From positions 62,001 through 126,000 of the forward strand of contig NC_012108.1 of NCBI RefSeq assembly GCF_000020365.1: a DNA stretch of 64,000 bases. The letters are read 5' to 3'. The number at the start of each line of letters is the position of its first letter. Positions within the stretch are counted from its first letter, which is position 1. Shown here piece after piece: positions 25,213 through 34,456 of the stretch. The notes below the pieces were generated by a model, which had not been told where the DNA came from, searched no databases, and was given only the letters and a program-made list of their open reading frames with translations. Position numbers and translations under genes: made by a program. The stretch is from Desulforapulum autotrophicum HRM2 (GTDB lineage: Bacteria > Desulfobacterota > Desulfobacteria > Desulfobacterales > Desulfobacteraceae).

Positions 25213-26360
25213 AAAAACTGCCTTTAAAAAAACGGTCATTGGCACTGATAGCGGTACTTGTTCCTCTGCTTGCTCTTTTTGTCTATGTGGCCTTGCGTTC
25301 CGGGCCCCTTGCTCCGGTATCCGTTGTATTGGCCACGGTCGAGGATAAGAGCCTCTCACCGGCACTGTTCGGTATTGGAAACATTGAGGCCCGTTACACC
25401 TACAGGATTGGTCCAACGGTTGCGGGGCGGGTCAAACGCCTGGATGTACATGTCGGTGATCGAGTCAAGGCTGGACAAGTGCTTGGTGAAATGGACCCGG
25501 TGGATCTTAATGAACATATCAGGGCCCAGGATGCCACGTTGAAACGGGCAAGCGCTCAACTAAACGAGGCGCAGGTGCGTAGGGATTATGCGCAGACTCA
25601 GGCTTTACGTTACGAGCATCTGCTTCAAGCACGCTCCACCAGTGAGGAAGTGGTAGCCACCAAGCAGCACGACCTGCTGGTTGCAAAAGCGGGGCTGACT
25701 GCAGCACAAGAGGAGCTATATAGTTTACGTGCCGAACGCGAGGCGTTAGCGGCGCAGCGCAGTAATCTGTCTCTTATTGCGCCAGTTGACAGCCTGGTTG
25801 TTTCACGTGATGCCGAACCGGGAACCACTGTAGTCCCAGGTCAGACTGTCGTGGAACTGATCGATCCGGACACCCTCTGGATCAATGTCCGCTTTGATCA
25901 AATTCGTGCACAGGGTCTCGCCCCAGGCCTGTCCGCCCAGATCGCATTACGCTCCCAGAAAGGGAAACAAAAGGCCGGACGTGTACTGAGGGTCGAACCC
26001 CTGGCAGACGCGGTAACAGAAGAAACCCTTGCCAAGGTTGTCTTCGATCAAATGCCTGATCCACTGCCGCCTGTCGGTGAACTGGTGGAAATCACGGTCA
26101 CCCTGCCGACCCTTGGGGCAACGCCGATTGCTCCCAATGCCGCCATCCACAAAATTGACGGCAGGTTGGGCGTGTGGCAGGTCACCCATGACGATCTTCA
26201 CTTTATACCCGTTTCACTGGGGATTGCCGATCTGGAGGGCCGTGTGCAAATACAAGAGGGGCTCAAGGCGGGTGACCGGATAGTGGTCTACAGCGAAAAC
26301 GTCTTGAATGCCCACAGCCGGATTCACGTCGTTGACCATATTCAGGGGGTGAGGCAATGA
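25209..26360 (+). CDS. Periplasmic adaptor of the ABC efflux pump (HlyD/MacA family)
   Basis: A 383-residue membrane-fusion protein. A short cytoplasmic start (MKKLPLKKRS) leads into one membrane helix, then the biotinyl-lipoyl half ('VAGRVKRLDVHVGDRVKAGQVLGEMDP'), a helical hairpin (about 100-180: 'ATLKRASAQLNEAQVRRDYAQTQ'), the second lipoyl half ('LIAPVDSLVVSRDAEPGTTVVPGQTVVEL') and beta-barrel. It links the ABC permease to an outer-membrane channel. Overlaps both neighbours by four bases, so tightly translationally coupled. Confidence 0.9.
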   Translation: MKKLPLKKRSLALIAVLVPLLALFVYVALRSGPLAPVSVVLATVEDKSLSPALFGIGNIEARYTYRIGPTVAGRVKRLDVHVGDRVKAGQVLGEMDPVDLNEHIRAQDATLKRASAQLNEAQVRRDYAQTQALRYEHLLQARSTSEEVVATKQHDLLVAKAGLTAAQEELYSLRAEREALAAQRSNLSLIAPVDSLVVSRDAEPGTTVVPGQTVVELIDPDTLWINVRFDQIRAQGLAPGLSAQIALRSQKGKQKAGRVLRVEPLADAVTEETLAKVVFDQMPDPLPPVGELVEITVTLPTLGATPIAPNAAIHKIDGRLGVWQVTHDDLHFIPVSLGIADLEGRVQIQEGLKAGDRIVVYSENVLNAHSRIHVVDHIQGVRQ

Positions 26361-27547
26361 TCAGTTTAGCAGGACGCGACATCATGCACTCCTGGGGAAA
26401 GTTTGTCTTTACCGGTATGGGTCTTGGGCTGCTCATCGGCATCACACTGTCCATGGCGGGGATTTATCGTGGCATGGTGGACGATGCCAAAGTGCTGCTC
26501 GACAACAGCGGTGCTGATCTCTGGGTGGTACAGAAGGATACCCTTGGGCCCTACGCTGAGTCATCAAGTATCTACGATGATATCTGGCGTGGGATTCGAG
26601 GCATGGCAGGAGTGGAACGGGCGGCAAACATCACTTATCTCACCATGCAGGTGGGCAAACAAGCGGGTGACGTGCGCGCCATGGTTACCGGCGTCACGCC
26701 CGGAGGGCCAGGAACACCCGGCTGGCCGCCCCATCTCGTTGCGGGTCGCCAGATTACCCGGAGCCATTACGAGGCTGTTGCCGATATCGCTTCCGGATTT
26801 AAACTGGGTGAACGTATCCAGATTCGCCGGAACCAGTACACCGTGGTCGGGCTGACCCGGAGGATGGTTTCTTCCAATGGAGACCCCATGGTGTTCATTC
26901 CGCTTAAAGACGCCCAGGAAGCCCAGTTTCTCAAGGATAATGACGCCATCCGGGGGCAGCGTCGACGCACGGCCGAGAACCCTGCCCTCAACCCCCTGCT
27001 TGATGCGGTTATTGCCTCGCAAACCACCAACCCTTACGTCAATGCCGTTTTAGTGCAGGTTGAAGCAGGCCATGATCCGGAAAAAGTCGCCGGGTCGATC
27101 CGCCGCTGGAAGCGCTTAACCGTCTACACCCGCAGCCAGATGGAGGAAATTCTGGTTGGAAAGCTGATCGCTACCTCCGCCAGACAGATCTTCATGTTCC
27201 TGGTAATCCTTTCGATTGTCAGCTCTGCCATTGTCGCCTTCATCATCTACACCCTGACACTCGGGAAAATTCGTGAAATTGCCGTTTTAAAATTACTCGG
27301 CACCAGGAACCGCACCATTGTCGGCCTGATCATGCAACAGTCCATCGCCCTGGGTTTGATCGGCTTTGTGGTGGGCAAGATCTCGGCAACTTTATTAATG
27401 GCGCCCATCTTTCCCAAATATGTACTGCTGCAACCGCTCGACTCTGTTATGGGTTTTATCGCCGTGGTCATAATCTGCATACTGTCGAGCATTATCGCCA
27501 TTCGTGCCGCGCTCAGAGTCGATCCGGCCGAGGCCATAGGGGGCTGA
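26357..27547 (+). CDS. ABC transporter permease, FtsX/MacB-like (DevC type)
   Basis: A 396-residue permease with an N-terminal helix ('KFVFTGMGLGLLIGITLSMAGIYRGM'), a large periplasmic domain (about residues 40-265) and three C-terminal helices, the FtsX arrangement. 'LGTRNRTIVGLIMQQSIALGLIGFVVGKI' is typical of the family's last loops. It overlaps the adaptor gene by four bases and is followed by the ATPase after one base. It works with the ATPase as a mechanotransmission exporter, so the substrate may be extruded from the periplasm. Likely substrates are lipids, peptides or antibiotics. Confidence 0.88.
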   Translation: MISLAGRDIMHSWGKFVFTGMGLGLLIGITLSMAGIYRGMVDDAKVLLDNSGADLWVVQKDTLGPYAESSSIYDDIWRGIRGMAGVERAANITYLTMQVGKQAGDVRAMVTGVTPGGPGTPGWPPHLVAGRQITRSHYEAVADIASGFKLGERIQIRRNQYTVVGLTRRMVSSNGDPMVFIPLKDAQEAQFLKDNDAIRGQRRRTAENPALNPLLDAVIASQTTNPYVNAVLVQVEAGHDPEKVAGSIRRWKRLTVYTRSQMEEILVGKLIATSARQIFMFLVILSIVSSAIVAFIIYTLTLGKIREIAVLKLLGTRNRTIVGLIMQQSIALGLIGFVVGKISATLLMAPIFPKYVLLQPLDSVMGFIAVVIICILSSIIAIRAALRVDPAEAIGG

Positions 27548-27548
27548 C

Positions 27549-28259
27549 ATGACTGCAAAAGGTATTCGTATCGAGGGGGTAAAAAAACGTTATGGCAGCG
27601 GAGATACCGCCGTTGATGCCCTGAAGATGGTAGACATGCACGTTGCGCCGGGCGAAGTTGTTGGGCTGATAGGTCCTTCTGGATCTGGCAAAAGTACGCT
27701 CCTTAAATGTCTGGGAGCGGTGATCGAGCCGACCGCCGGAAAAATGATACTCGGAGATGACATCATTTATGACGACGGCTGGAAGGTCAAAGATCTTCGC
27801 GCCCTGCGCCGGGACCGGATCGGCTTTGTATTCCAGGCACCTTATCTGATTCCCTTCCTCGACGTCACCGACAATGTCGCCCTTCTGCCCATGCTGGCGG
27901 GAATGCCAAACACCGAGGCGCGTAAACGGGCAATAGAATTGTTTAAAGCGCTTGATGTGGAACATCGCGCCAAGGCCATGCCCTCTCAACTCTCTGGTGG
28001 AGAACAGCAACGCGTGGCTATTGCACGGGGACTGGTCAATCGTCCTCCGGTAATACTGGCCGATGAACCGACCGCTCCGCTGGATAGCGAGCGCGCCCTG
28101 GCTGTAATCCGGATATTGAACGACATGGCTCAAAAATTCGAGACCGCCATTATTGTCGTCACCCACGATGAAAAAATCATTCCCACCTTTAAACGCATAT
28201 ATAACATCCGTGAAGGGGTGACCTATGAAGAAAAAGGTGAAGGACGTGGTTTCAAATGA
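27549..28259 (+). CDS. ABC transporter ATPase (LolD/DevA/MacB type)
   Basis: A 236-residue ATPase. Walker A is GPSGSGKST, the signature is LSGGEQQRVAIARG, and Walker B reads VILADEPTAPLD, with 'DEPTAPLD' in place of the more common 'DEPTGALD' of the MacB class. The switch His is in VVTHDEKI. It pairs with the FtsX-like permease two bases upstream. A plausible RBS lies in the permease 3' end. Confidence 0.9.
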   Translation: MTAKGIRIEGVKKRYGSGDTAVDALKMVDMHVAPGEVVGLIGPSGSGKSTLLKCLGAVIEPTAGKMILGDDIIYDDGWKVKDLRALRRDRIGFVFQAPYLIPFLDVTDNVALLPMLAGMPNTEARKRAIELFKALDVEHRAKAMPSQLSGGEQQRVAIARGLVNRPPVILADEPTAPLDSERALAVIRILNDMAQKFETAIIVVTHDEKIIPTFKRIYNIREGVTYEEKGEGRGFK

Positions 28260-28304
28260 GGTTAACCCAGAAAGGTATTTAAAATGATAAACAAGGAGCA
28301 TTTT

Positions 28305-29765
28305 ATGAACAAAAATAAAATGGTCAGTTACACGTTGATTGGTGTTTATGCCTTTTTACTGACAGGATGTGCCCTGGGACCGGATTTTCAACCTCCTGTT
28401 CCTCCGGATGTGGCTGGCTATACCTCCACGCCATTGACCCCAAATTTTGAAGCCTCTCCCACCATGCTGGGTGATCCACAAAACATTATTAAAGGAGAAC
28501 GACCAACGAAATATTGGTGGGAAGGGATGGGTGTTGAAAAACTAGACATGCTCATCAGCGAAGCTTTGGAACATAACCCAACCCTGATGGCGGCAGCGGC
28601 TTCCTTGCGTCAGGCCCAGGAACTTTATGCGGCAAAGGCGGGTTCGACACTTTATCCCCAGGCTGAAGCCAACCTCACCGGCCAGCGCCAGCGATTCAAC
28701 CCCAATTCATCGGGGCTGATCGACGATGCCAGGCAATTCGGTCTTTACAACGCCAGCCTGGGCGTCACCTATACATTTGACCTGGCCGGAGGCAACCGCA
28801 GGGCCTTGGAAGCGCTGGCCGCCCGGAGCGATTATCAGCAGTTTCAATTAGAGGGCGCTCGTTTGACACTGGTGGCAAATATCGTAACAACGGCCATTGC
28901 CCAGGCAAGGCTGAAAAGACAGACTGAAATCATAGAAAACATCTTGACGTCCCAGGAAAACCAAATAGAATTAACCCTGGAACGCATTCGTCTGGGTCAT
29001 GGAGAACCGGATGATGCGTTGGCCCTGCAAACACAGTTGGAGCAAACGCGCGCCCAACTAACGCCGTTACGTTATCAACTTCAACAAAACAACCATTTTT
29101 TGGCCGTTCTTGTGGGTAGAGCCCCAGGAGAACGTCTGCTGCCGTCGTTTACCCTGGAGGATTTCACCCTGCCGCCGGAGTTGCCGTTATTAATCCCCTC
29201 TGAACTGGTGCATGCAAGGCCGGATATTCTCGGCGCTGAAGCGTTGCTGCATGCCTCTAATGCAGAATACGGGGTTGCCGTATCGAAACTATATCCCCAA
29301 CTCAACCTCAGCGCCGATCTTGGATCCCAGGCACTGACGACCGGGGCGTTGTTCGGCGGTGGTTCTGCCGTTTGGAGTTTGGTAGGGCAACTGACACAAC
29401 CTTTGTTCAAACCAGGCCTGCCCGCTGAAAAGAGAGCGGCTCTCTCCGCCTTTGATGCGGCTGCGGCAAACTACCAGTCCGTCGTTCTGGAGGCTCTTCG
29501 CAACGTAGCTGATGTATTGCGGGCATTGGAGAATGATTCAAAAAGGCTGGAGGCTCTTTCTGCCGCTGATTTAGCTGCTGAGAAGTCTTTAGAGTCGGCA
29601 CAGCGTCGGTATAGGCTTGGAGCAACCAGCTATTACGATCTGCTTATTGCACAACAACAACGGCTTCAGACTGAACTCGATCTAACAGAAGGTCAGGCCA
29701 AACGCCTGGTCAACACTGCTGCTTTTTACCAGGCCATGGGCCTTGATCATCGTTTCGACCAATGA
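28305..29765 (+). CDS. Outer-membrane efflux lipoprotein (NodT/OprM type)
   Basis: A 486-residue lipoprotein of the NodT subfamily of outer-membrane factors. The signal ends in LLTGC (lipobox, Cys about residue 21), followed by 'ALGPDFQPPVPP', and the two OEP repeats span about 70-270 and 280-480. It supplies the outer-membrane channel for the adaptor and ABC genes. The ATG at 28305 has AAGGAG six bases upstream; a start at 28284 lacks a site. The last eight codons lie in a GGCCTTGATCATCG repeat copy, so the C-terminus GLDHRFDQ is repeat-derived. Confidence 0.88.
   Translation: MNKNKMVSYTLIGVYAFLLTGCALGPDFQPPVPPDVAGYTSTPLTPNFEASPTMLGDPQNIIKGERPTKYWWEGMGVEKLDMLISEALEHNPTLMAAAASLRQAQELYAAKAGSTLYPQAEANLTGQRQRFNPNSSGLIDDARQFGLYNASLGVTYTFDLAGGNRRALEALAARSDYQQFQLEGARLTLVANIVTTAIAQARLKRQTEIIENILTSQENQIELTLERIRLGHGEPDDALALQTQLEQTRAQLTPLRYQLQQNNHFLAVLVGRAPGERLLPSFTLEDFTLPPELPLLIPSELVHARPDILGAEALLHASNAEYGVAVSKLYPQLNLSADLGSQALTTGALFGGGSAVWSLVGQLTQPLFKPGLPAEKRAALSAFDAAAANYQSVVLEALRNVADVLRALENDSKRLEALSAADLAAEKSLESAQRRYRLGATSYYDLLIAQQQRLQTELDLTEGQAKRLVNTAAFYQAMGLDHRFDQ
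29739..29763. repeat. GGCCTTGATCATCG repeat, copy 3, inside a gene end
   Basis: It matches 7358-7382 with one or two changes. It encodes the last residues of the efflux lipoprotein and reaches its stop codon. The other two copies are intergenic. Confidence 0.7.
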
Positions 29766-29895
29766 AAAAATTGTTAAGGTTAAACCAAGGCATTGAGACA
29801 TTGATAGAATATATTTTAATACACCATAGCGGAAAGTGAGGTTTCATATGAAGGATAAGATACTCATTAAAGTCATCGACAGGCTGGAGTGATCT

Positions 29896-31350
29896 TCATC
29901 TTTTTAACAATTCGAGGGCTTCTGTCATATTTTTAAACCTTTGGGCAGGATCTATTTTACAGGCCTTTACAATAAACTGATTTAGCCCCCGGGGAAGTTC
30001 TGGGACAATTTGTTCAGGGTTTGGGATCTCTTTTTCACAACGCATTCTGGTAAAAAGCACCGAATCTTCCTCCGGGTAAGGCCTTTGACCTGTAACCATC
30101 TCAAAAGCAGAGATTCCCAGTGAGTATATTTCACTTTGCAGACTGGCTCTTTCGCCTTTCAATAATTCCGGTGCAAGATAAGGATATGCACCGTCAAAAA
30201 TATCATCATCTTCATGGATGGAACAGGCAAGGCCAAAATCCACCAGCTTTACCCTGTCATCTTCAACAATCATCAGATTACCCGGGTTAATATCTTTGTG
30301 CAGAATCCCGCTGCAATAGGCATAGTGAATCGCCTGGCAGGTCTGGACAAGATAATTGATGGCTTTAGGAGGGGAGATTGTTTTATGCCGCTGGATGATT
30401 TCCAAAATGGATTCACCCTCAAGATACTCCATTATAATAAATATGGTCCGGTATCGCTCCACCATATCATACACTTTGATAATATTCCCATGGGCCAGCA
30501 TGTCCACTATGTGAGCTTCTTTTTTGAGCCTTGCAAGAAAATCCGAGTCCAGAACCAGATGGTGCCGCATCATCTTTATGGCAACAGGGTTTCCGGATAC
30601 CAGATCTTTTCCTCTATACACAATGCTGTATCCGCCCCGGCCGATAATATCCGTTGCCAGGTAGTTGCCGATGGTCCGATAGGATGTCGGCCTTTTTGAA
30701 TCAAAGCGGTTTGCAACAATTTCGGTCAAAAATTCCCAAAGATCTGGATCATTTTTTGGAATGTCTTCGAATTCTGATCGTTTGATGACCCAGGCATCAA
30801 TCTCACTTTCAGCTTCCACATGGGCCATACTTGGCTCTCCGGTAAATAAAGCACTCATATTTACAAGATCCCCTTCACTCCGATGATCGACCGGATAAAG
30901 TCGGCCATTTTTTTCCACCAGCACAATACAGGCACCCTGTCTGATAATATATGCCTCATCCATTTCTTTACCCTGGAACACAAACCGTTTCCCAGGCTTA
31001 ATAAGGGTCCGCCTCAACTGCTTTAGAAAGGAGGATTCCTTTTGTCGGCAATGGACAAATCTTAAAAATTTAGTTCTAAGGTTCCGCGTGCCCTCTTCGG
31101 CAAGAACCATGTGGTAAAAATCACATTCCTTGCATTTTTCTCGTTTCTCCAGATAGTGACCCTGCCGATCTTTGAGACAAAGCGTGTTTGGAACCGCCCA
31201 GCAGAACCGTCCTGCGTTTTTGCCGGAATTGATACCTGAAAAACTTTGGTCCGACGCCGCAGGACAAATTTTGCCCAGCCCGGCATTCACACCTCCTGGT
31301 TCCAATCCGCAACCCATGTATTCCCAGCAATTTAGCCGTTTATTGCTCAT
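29896..31350 (-). CDS. Two-CW / cyclic-nucleotide-binding / Ser-Thr protein kinase
   Basis: A 484-residue multidomain cytoplasmic protein. Residues about 5-85 hold a cysteine-rich two-CW region (NCWEYMGCG, KICPAAS, GRFCWAVPNTLC, CKECDFYH), probably metal- or cluster-binding. Residues about 115-215 form a cyclic-nucleotide-binding-like domain ('KPGKRFVFQGKEMDEAYIIRQGACIVLVEK', 'GDLVNMSALFTGEPS'). The kinase domain (about 230-484) has GRGGYSIVYRG, catalytic Lys in AIKMMR, HKDINPGN in place of the usual HRD loop, and VDFGLA and APELL. It overlaps the hemerythrin gene by four bases, so hemerythrin and kinase are made together. Inference: an O2, redox or second-messenger-controlled kinase. Its targets are unknown. 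Confidence 0.85.
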   Translation of the reverse strand: MSNKRLNCWEYMGCGLEPGGVNAGLGKICPAASDQSFSGINSGKNAGRFCWAVPNTLCLKDRQGHYLEKREKCKECDFYHMVLAEEGTRNLRTKFLRFVHCRQKESSFLKQLRRTLIKPGKRFVFQGKEMDEAYIIRQGACIVLVEKNGRLYPVDHRSEGDLVNMSALFTGEPSMAHVEAESEIDAWVIKRSEFEDIPKNDPDLWEFLTEIVANRFDSKRPTSYRTIGNYLATDIIGRGGYSIVYRGKDLVSGNPVAIKMMRHHLVLDSDFLARLKKEAHIVDMLAHGNIIKVYDMVERYRTIFIIMEYLEGESILEIIQRHKTISPPKAINYLVQTCQAIHYAYCSGILHKDINPGNLMIVEDDRVKLVDFGLACSIHEDDDIFDGAYPYLAPELLKGERASLQSEIYSLGISAFEMVTGQRPYPEEDSVLFTRMRCEKEIPNPEQIVPELPRGLNQFIVKACKIDPAQRFKNMTEALELLKR

Positions 31351-31913
31351 GATTTTTTAATTTCGAAAATTAATTCTTTCATTTTTTGAAGCCTGGATAG
31401 ATTATCGCTGATCATTTGTCGTGTGTTATACCCTGCTTCTTCTTCATCAAACTGGTTCTTTAATTCTCTTTTTTCATCTTCGGACAATTCGGTTTCTGCC
31501 ATGGGATAGAACAAACGATTCTCTATGAAGATATGCCGCTTTAAAATTGAAATATAAACGGCAAGGTTTTCCAAAAGTGTTGTTGTGGCGATTTCACCGC
31601 ATTTTTCATACCCAGTTAAAGAATCTTCTATCTTCTTTATACACCGCCGGTTTAACTCGTGCTGATAACGCAAAGATCCTATCCCAAGATCAATACGGCC
31701 ACCCTTTTTGGACGCCAGAACGCTGAATAAAAGATATTCTTCTTTATAATGATGGAGTTGGTCTGCATATTCCTCAAAAAAAAGAACAGCTGTTTTAAAA
31801 AAATCTACTGAGGGTTGACGGTTTTGTTCCAGAAGGTCCCTTGCCTTTTCCAGATAGTTGATTCCCTGGAGGATATGGGCATGTTCTTGGGTTAATCTTG
31901 ATAAAACATCCAT
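31347..31913 (-). CDS. Hemerythrin-domain protein coupled to the kinase
   Basis: A 188-residue protein with a hemerythrin-like four-helix bundle. Candidate metal ligands are His in 'LTQEHAHILQGI', 'QLHHYKEEYLLF' (HxxxE), 'LRYQHELNRR' and 'LKRHIFIENRLFYP' (HxxxE). Family members bind O2 or NO at a di-iron site. It is the first of two overlapping genes with the kinase (ATGA), which suggests that it senses oxygen or NO for that kinase. An FNR-like box lies about 195 bases upstream of its start. Confidence 0.85.
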   Translation of the reverse strand: MDVLSRLTQEHAHILQGINYLEKARDLLEQNRQPSVDFFKTAVLFFEEYADQLHHYKEEYLLFSVLASKKGGRIDLGIGSLRYQHELNRRCIKKIEDSLTGYEKCGEIATTTLLENLAVYISILKRHIFIENRLFYPMAETELSEDEKRELKNQFDEEEAGYNTRQMISDNLSRLQKMKELIFEIKKS

Positions 31914-32107
31914 AATTAGATTCCTTTGCCTATCTTTTGATAGTTTTACAATCAGAATGCTGGATATTTTCTATTGTTTTTTAATATTGATTAATAATCA
32001 AGGCCACCATCAGCATGATCATCACATCAGCCCCACCGGACAAATATGCACAAAAATATGTTAACAGTTATCAGTTAAATAGATATCTGATTATAATCAC
32101 CAAATCA

Positions 32108-32121
32108 TTGACTTAGATCAA
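32108..32121. promoter_or_regulatory. FNR/CRP-like box (TTGACTTAGATCAA)
   Basis: TTGAC-N4-ATCAA differs by one base from the FNR consensus TTGAT-N4-ATCAA. It lies about 195 bases upstream of the hemerythrin-kinase operon in a gene-free AT-rich stretch (31914-32385), where no other gene needs control. A protein of the Crp/Fnr type is encoded at 48951. Regulatory role inferred. Confidence 0.45.
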
Positions 32122-32385
32122 GTAATTTTATTTTCAAGTTTGATTTGTACATAAACATAAGCTATTTATCATCTGGGATTCGCCAATTCCATTAATTGAA
32201 TTGATCCGGAAAAAATGTAAAGAATGATTTTGATGATAAAACAATTTAAAGGCCAGCAATTTCGTAAGCAGGATTTGCTTCCCATGACTTGAGTATCAGA
32301 TCTGAAGCAATTATTTGTTCCATATGTGCATTTAATCGGATTGTTTATTTTGGCTCAGTATGTTGTTTAAAAGAATCGATTCAGA

Positions 32386-33903
32386 TCAAGGTTGCTGTTT
32401 TATCTGTTTCTTTTCTTTCTGATGGTCACGGTTCAGATGAAAATTGATCCAGGAAGAAGTCTTGTTCAACTCCCAATTTCTGGGAGGTACCTTATCTTCC
32501 AGAAAGGTGGACAGCTTGCCGGCATAATCCAGGCGCTTATATGCCCTGACCCATATGCATTCTTTATCCGGGTAGACCTCACAGGCACCATTCCGGCTGC
32601 CGCCGCAGGGGCCGTTGCGTGTATGCTTGGGGCACCCTGATTCAGGACACAGGAAGGCGGTGTGCTGGATGCCGCAGTCCCCACAACTCTGGCAGGACAG
32701 CAGGGGGATTTTTATGGGGTCTTCCAGGCAGTGTTTTAATACCCATTCTTTATCATGGGATTCCAGAAAAGCGGCCAGTTTTCGATAAACCGGTGCCAGC
32801 CCGGCTGTTTTGTTAAAAAAAAGATTATGGGCGAAACAAAGCATTCCATAGGGCCAGTGATTTATCACCCTCTCCTTTAGTCCGGGTTTGAAAGCAGGGA
32901 TGTTTTTATCCTCAACGATTTTATCATAAACGTAATAAGCGTTTTTTTCCTTACCGGAAAATTCATTCATATGGGCGGGCCAGTCATCTCCAATTTTTTC
33001 CATGCGGTCCAGGATACGGGCAACGGTCGTGAAGCTCCGGTGTACACCACCGATGTGAATCCCCCGGAAACCGATCCCCTTGAGAATAGCACCCAGACGG
33101 GCAGACCTTTCAATGGCTGCGTTGAGGCCTTCTTTTGGGATTTTCCATTCCTGGGTCACCTTTTCATAAAGGGCATCAGACACATGGGCGCCAGGTACCC
33201 TGTGCTTGTTCATGGCCCGGGCCGCTTTAGGGCTGAGCAGGAAAACCGAAGCCATCACCGGTATGTGTGCATTCTTTTCATTATGATATCGGATCAGTTC
33301 ATTGAATTTGTTGATGTCATAGCCGAGCTGGGTAATGGCAAAGGAGGCACCGGCATCAATTTTCATGTCCAGTTTCTTATATTGCGCCAGGCATTCTGAT
33401 TTCAATGTTTTAAATGGGGAAACGCCGCATCCACTGAAAAAGGGATCTGGATCACCCGATGTCATCATGCGGTTGCTAAGCCCCTTTACCATGCGGGTCA
33501 AAAGGACGGAATCCAGATCAAATACCGGAGCCCCCCTTCCGCCAAAGCCTTTGCCGCTGTAATCCCCTGTCAGGCATAAAATGTTTTTCATGCCCATGCG
33601 TGCCAGCTGAAGGGCACGGCTTTCCATACCGACCCGGTTCATGTCCCGGCAGGTAAAATGAACAATGACATCCAGCCCATGCCTGAAAATTTCATATCCC
33701 AGCACATCCGGGGACAACGAGGGGTTGCCCCCGGGGTTGTCGGTTATGGATACGGCAGAGACCCTGCCGTCGGAAAACGCATCTTTTGCGATGCCAATCA
33801 GGGTATCGGTATTGCGGCCAAAAGATTCACGACCTGGTACCAGTTCAATGGTGATAACAAAGTTGTCAGGATTCATCAACTCTTCACTGAAAATACGAAG
33901 CAT
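32386..33903 (-). CDS. metF: Methylenetetrahydrofolate reductase fused to MetV-like C-terminal domain
   Basis: A 505-residue protein. The first about 300 residues are a MetF barrel ('VITIELVPGRESFGRNTDTL', 'VSITDNPGG', 'CRDMNRVGMESRAL', 'NILCLTGDYSGKG', 'DAGASFAITQLGYD'). The rest is a cysteine-rich zinc-ribbon-like region (CQSCGDCGIQ, FLCPESGCPKHTRNGPCGG) like MetV and MTHFR C-terminal domains of acetogens and sulfate reducers. It interconverts methyl- and methylene-THF in the Wood-Ljungdahl methyl branch, and fits downstream of the methyl-transfer module at 2449-7339. The start at 33903 follows AGGAGGATATGA. A partial copy of its 5' end lies at 40712-40749. Confidence 0.9.
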   Translation of the reverse strand: MLRIFSEELMNPDNFVITIELVPGRESFGRNTDTLIGIAKDAFSDGRVSAVSITDNPGGNPSLSPDVLGYEIFRHGLDVIVHFTCRDMNRVGMESRALQLARMGMKNILCLTGDYSGKGFGGRGAPVFDLDSVLLTRMVKGLSNRMMTSGDPDPFFSGCGVSPFKTLKSECLAQYKKLDMKIDAGASFAITQLGYDINKFNELIRYHNEKNAHIPVMASVFLLSPKAARAMNKHRVPGAHVSDALYEKVTQEWKIPKEGLNAAIERSARLGAILKGIGFRGIHIGGVHRSFTTVARILDRMEKIGDDWPAHMNEFSGKEKNAYYVYDKIVEDKNIPAFKPGLKERVINHWPYGMLCFAHNLFFNKTAGLAPVYRKLAAFLESHDKEWVLKHCLEDPIKIPLLSCQSCGDCGIQHTAFLCPESGCPKHTRNGPCGGSRNGACEVYPDKECIWVRAYKRLDYAGKLSTFLEDKVPPRNWELNKTSSWINFHLNRDHQKEKKQIKQQP

Positions 33904-34317
33904 TCATATCCTCCTAATTCAATATTGCGGGATTTTTGCTTAGTTCCAGGAACTCCCGGTTCAGATTGCCACACAGGTGAAATAATTCAAGAATTAAAAA
34001 ACGTTTCCATTGAGCAGGTGCAGTCGATCAAAGTTATCTTGAATTTAGCAAAAAGCCTGATGATGAACATATCATCTTGTTTCCCAGGGATTGATGGGGT
34101 AATGATGGGACGATCCAGAGGGTTTTCCCTGATTGCTTTTTTAACCATCCTTCTATAAGTAGTAATATGTTAATAAAGTCGATTAAATTTTATTTGTTTA
34201 TAGCCGTGTCGGTTTATAAGAAACTCGCTTCGACCGACCGCCGGAAACGGGTGTTGCCCTTCACTCATTCTCGCAGGCCGTACATGGCCTGCTCCGAGGG
34301 AAATGGCAACTCCTTGG
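33904..34317. other. Intergenic with degenerate repeat and hairpins
   Basis: No gene is seen. Positions 33994-34043 match 45358-45406 (about 88%), where the same sequence forms part of a strong hairpin. From 34200 on, arms such as CGGGTGTTGCCC (near 34246-34259) face GGGCAACACCCG (near 34350-34363), showing repeat-type secondary structure. Confidence 0.45.
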
Positions 34318-34425
34318 ACCTCGTGTCCACCGTTGCCATTTAACCCGTTCAGGGCAACACCCGTTCCCACCGGCCTACTACTGTCGAGTTTCATGCTTCG
34401 TTGTGTCCACCAGGACATGTGGGTT
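34318..34425. repeat. 108-bp repeat R1, copy 1
   Basis: It matches 52343-52450 with 106 of 108 positions identical by eye. A shorter fragment of its end recurs at about 34688-34735 (TTTCGTTGTGTCCGCTAGGA). It includes the arm GGGCAACACCCG and the palindromic end near GGACATGTGGG. Confidence 0.85.
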
Positions 34426-34456
34426 TTATAAGAAACTCATGTCGAAACATCATTGT

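Noticed and set aside
29848-29892. A 14-codon frame after the efflux lipoprotein gene
   Set aside because: It is too short to support as a gene (MKDKILIKVIDRLE); it may be the start of a lost gene, but nothing else remains.
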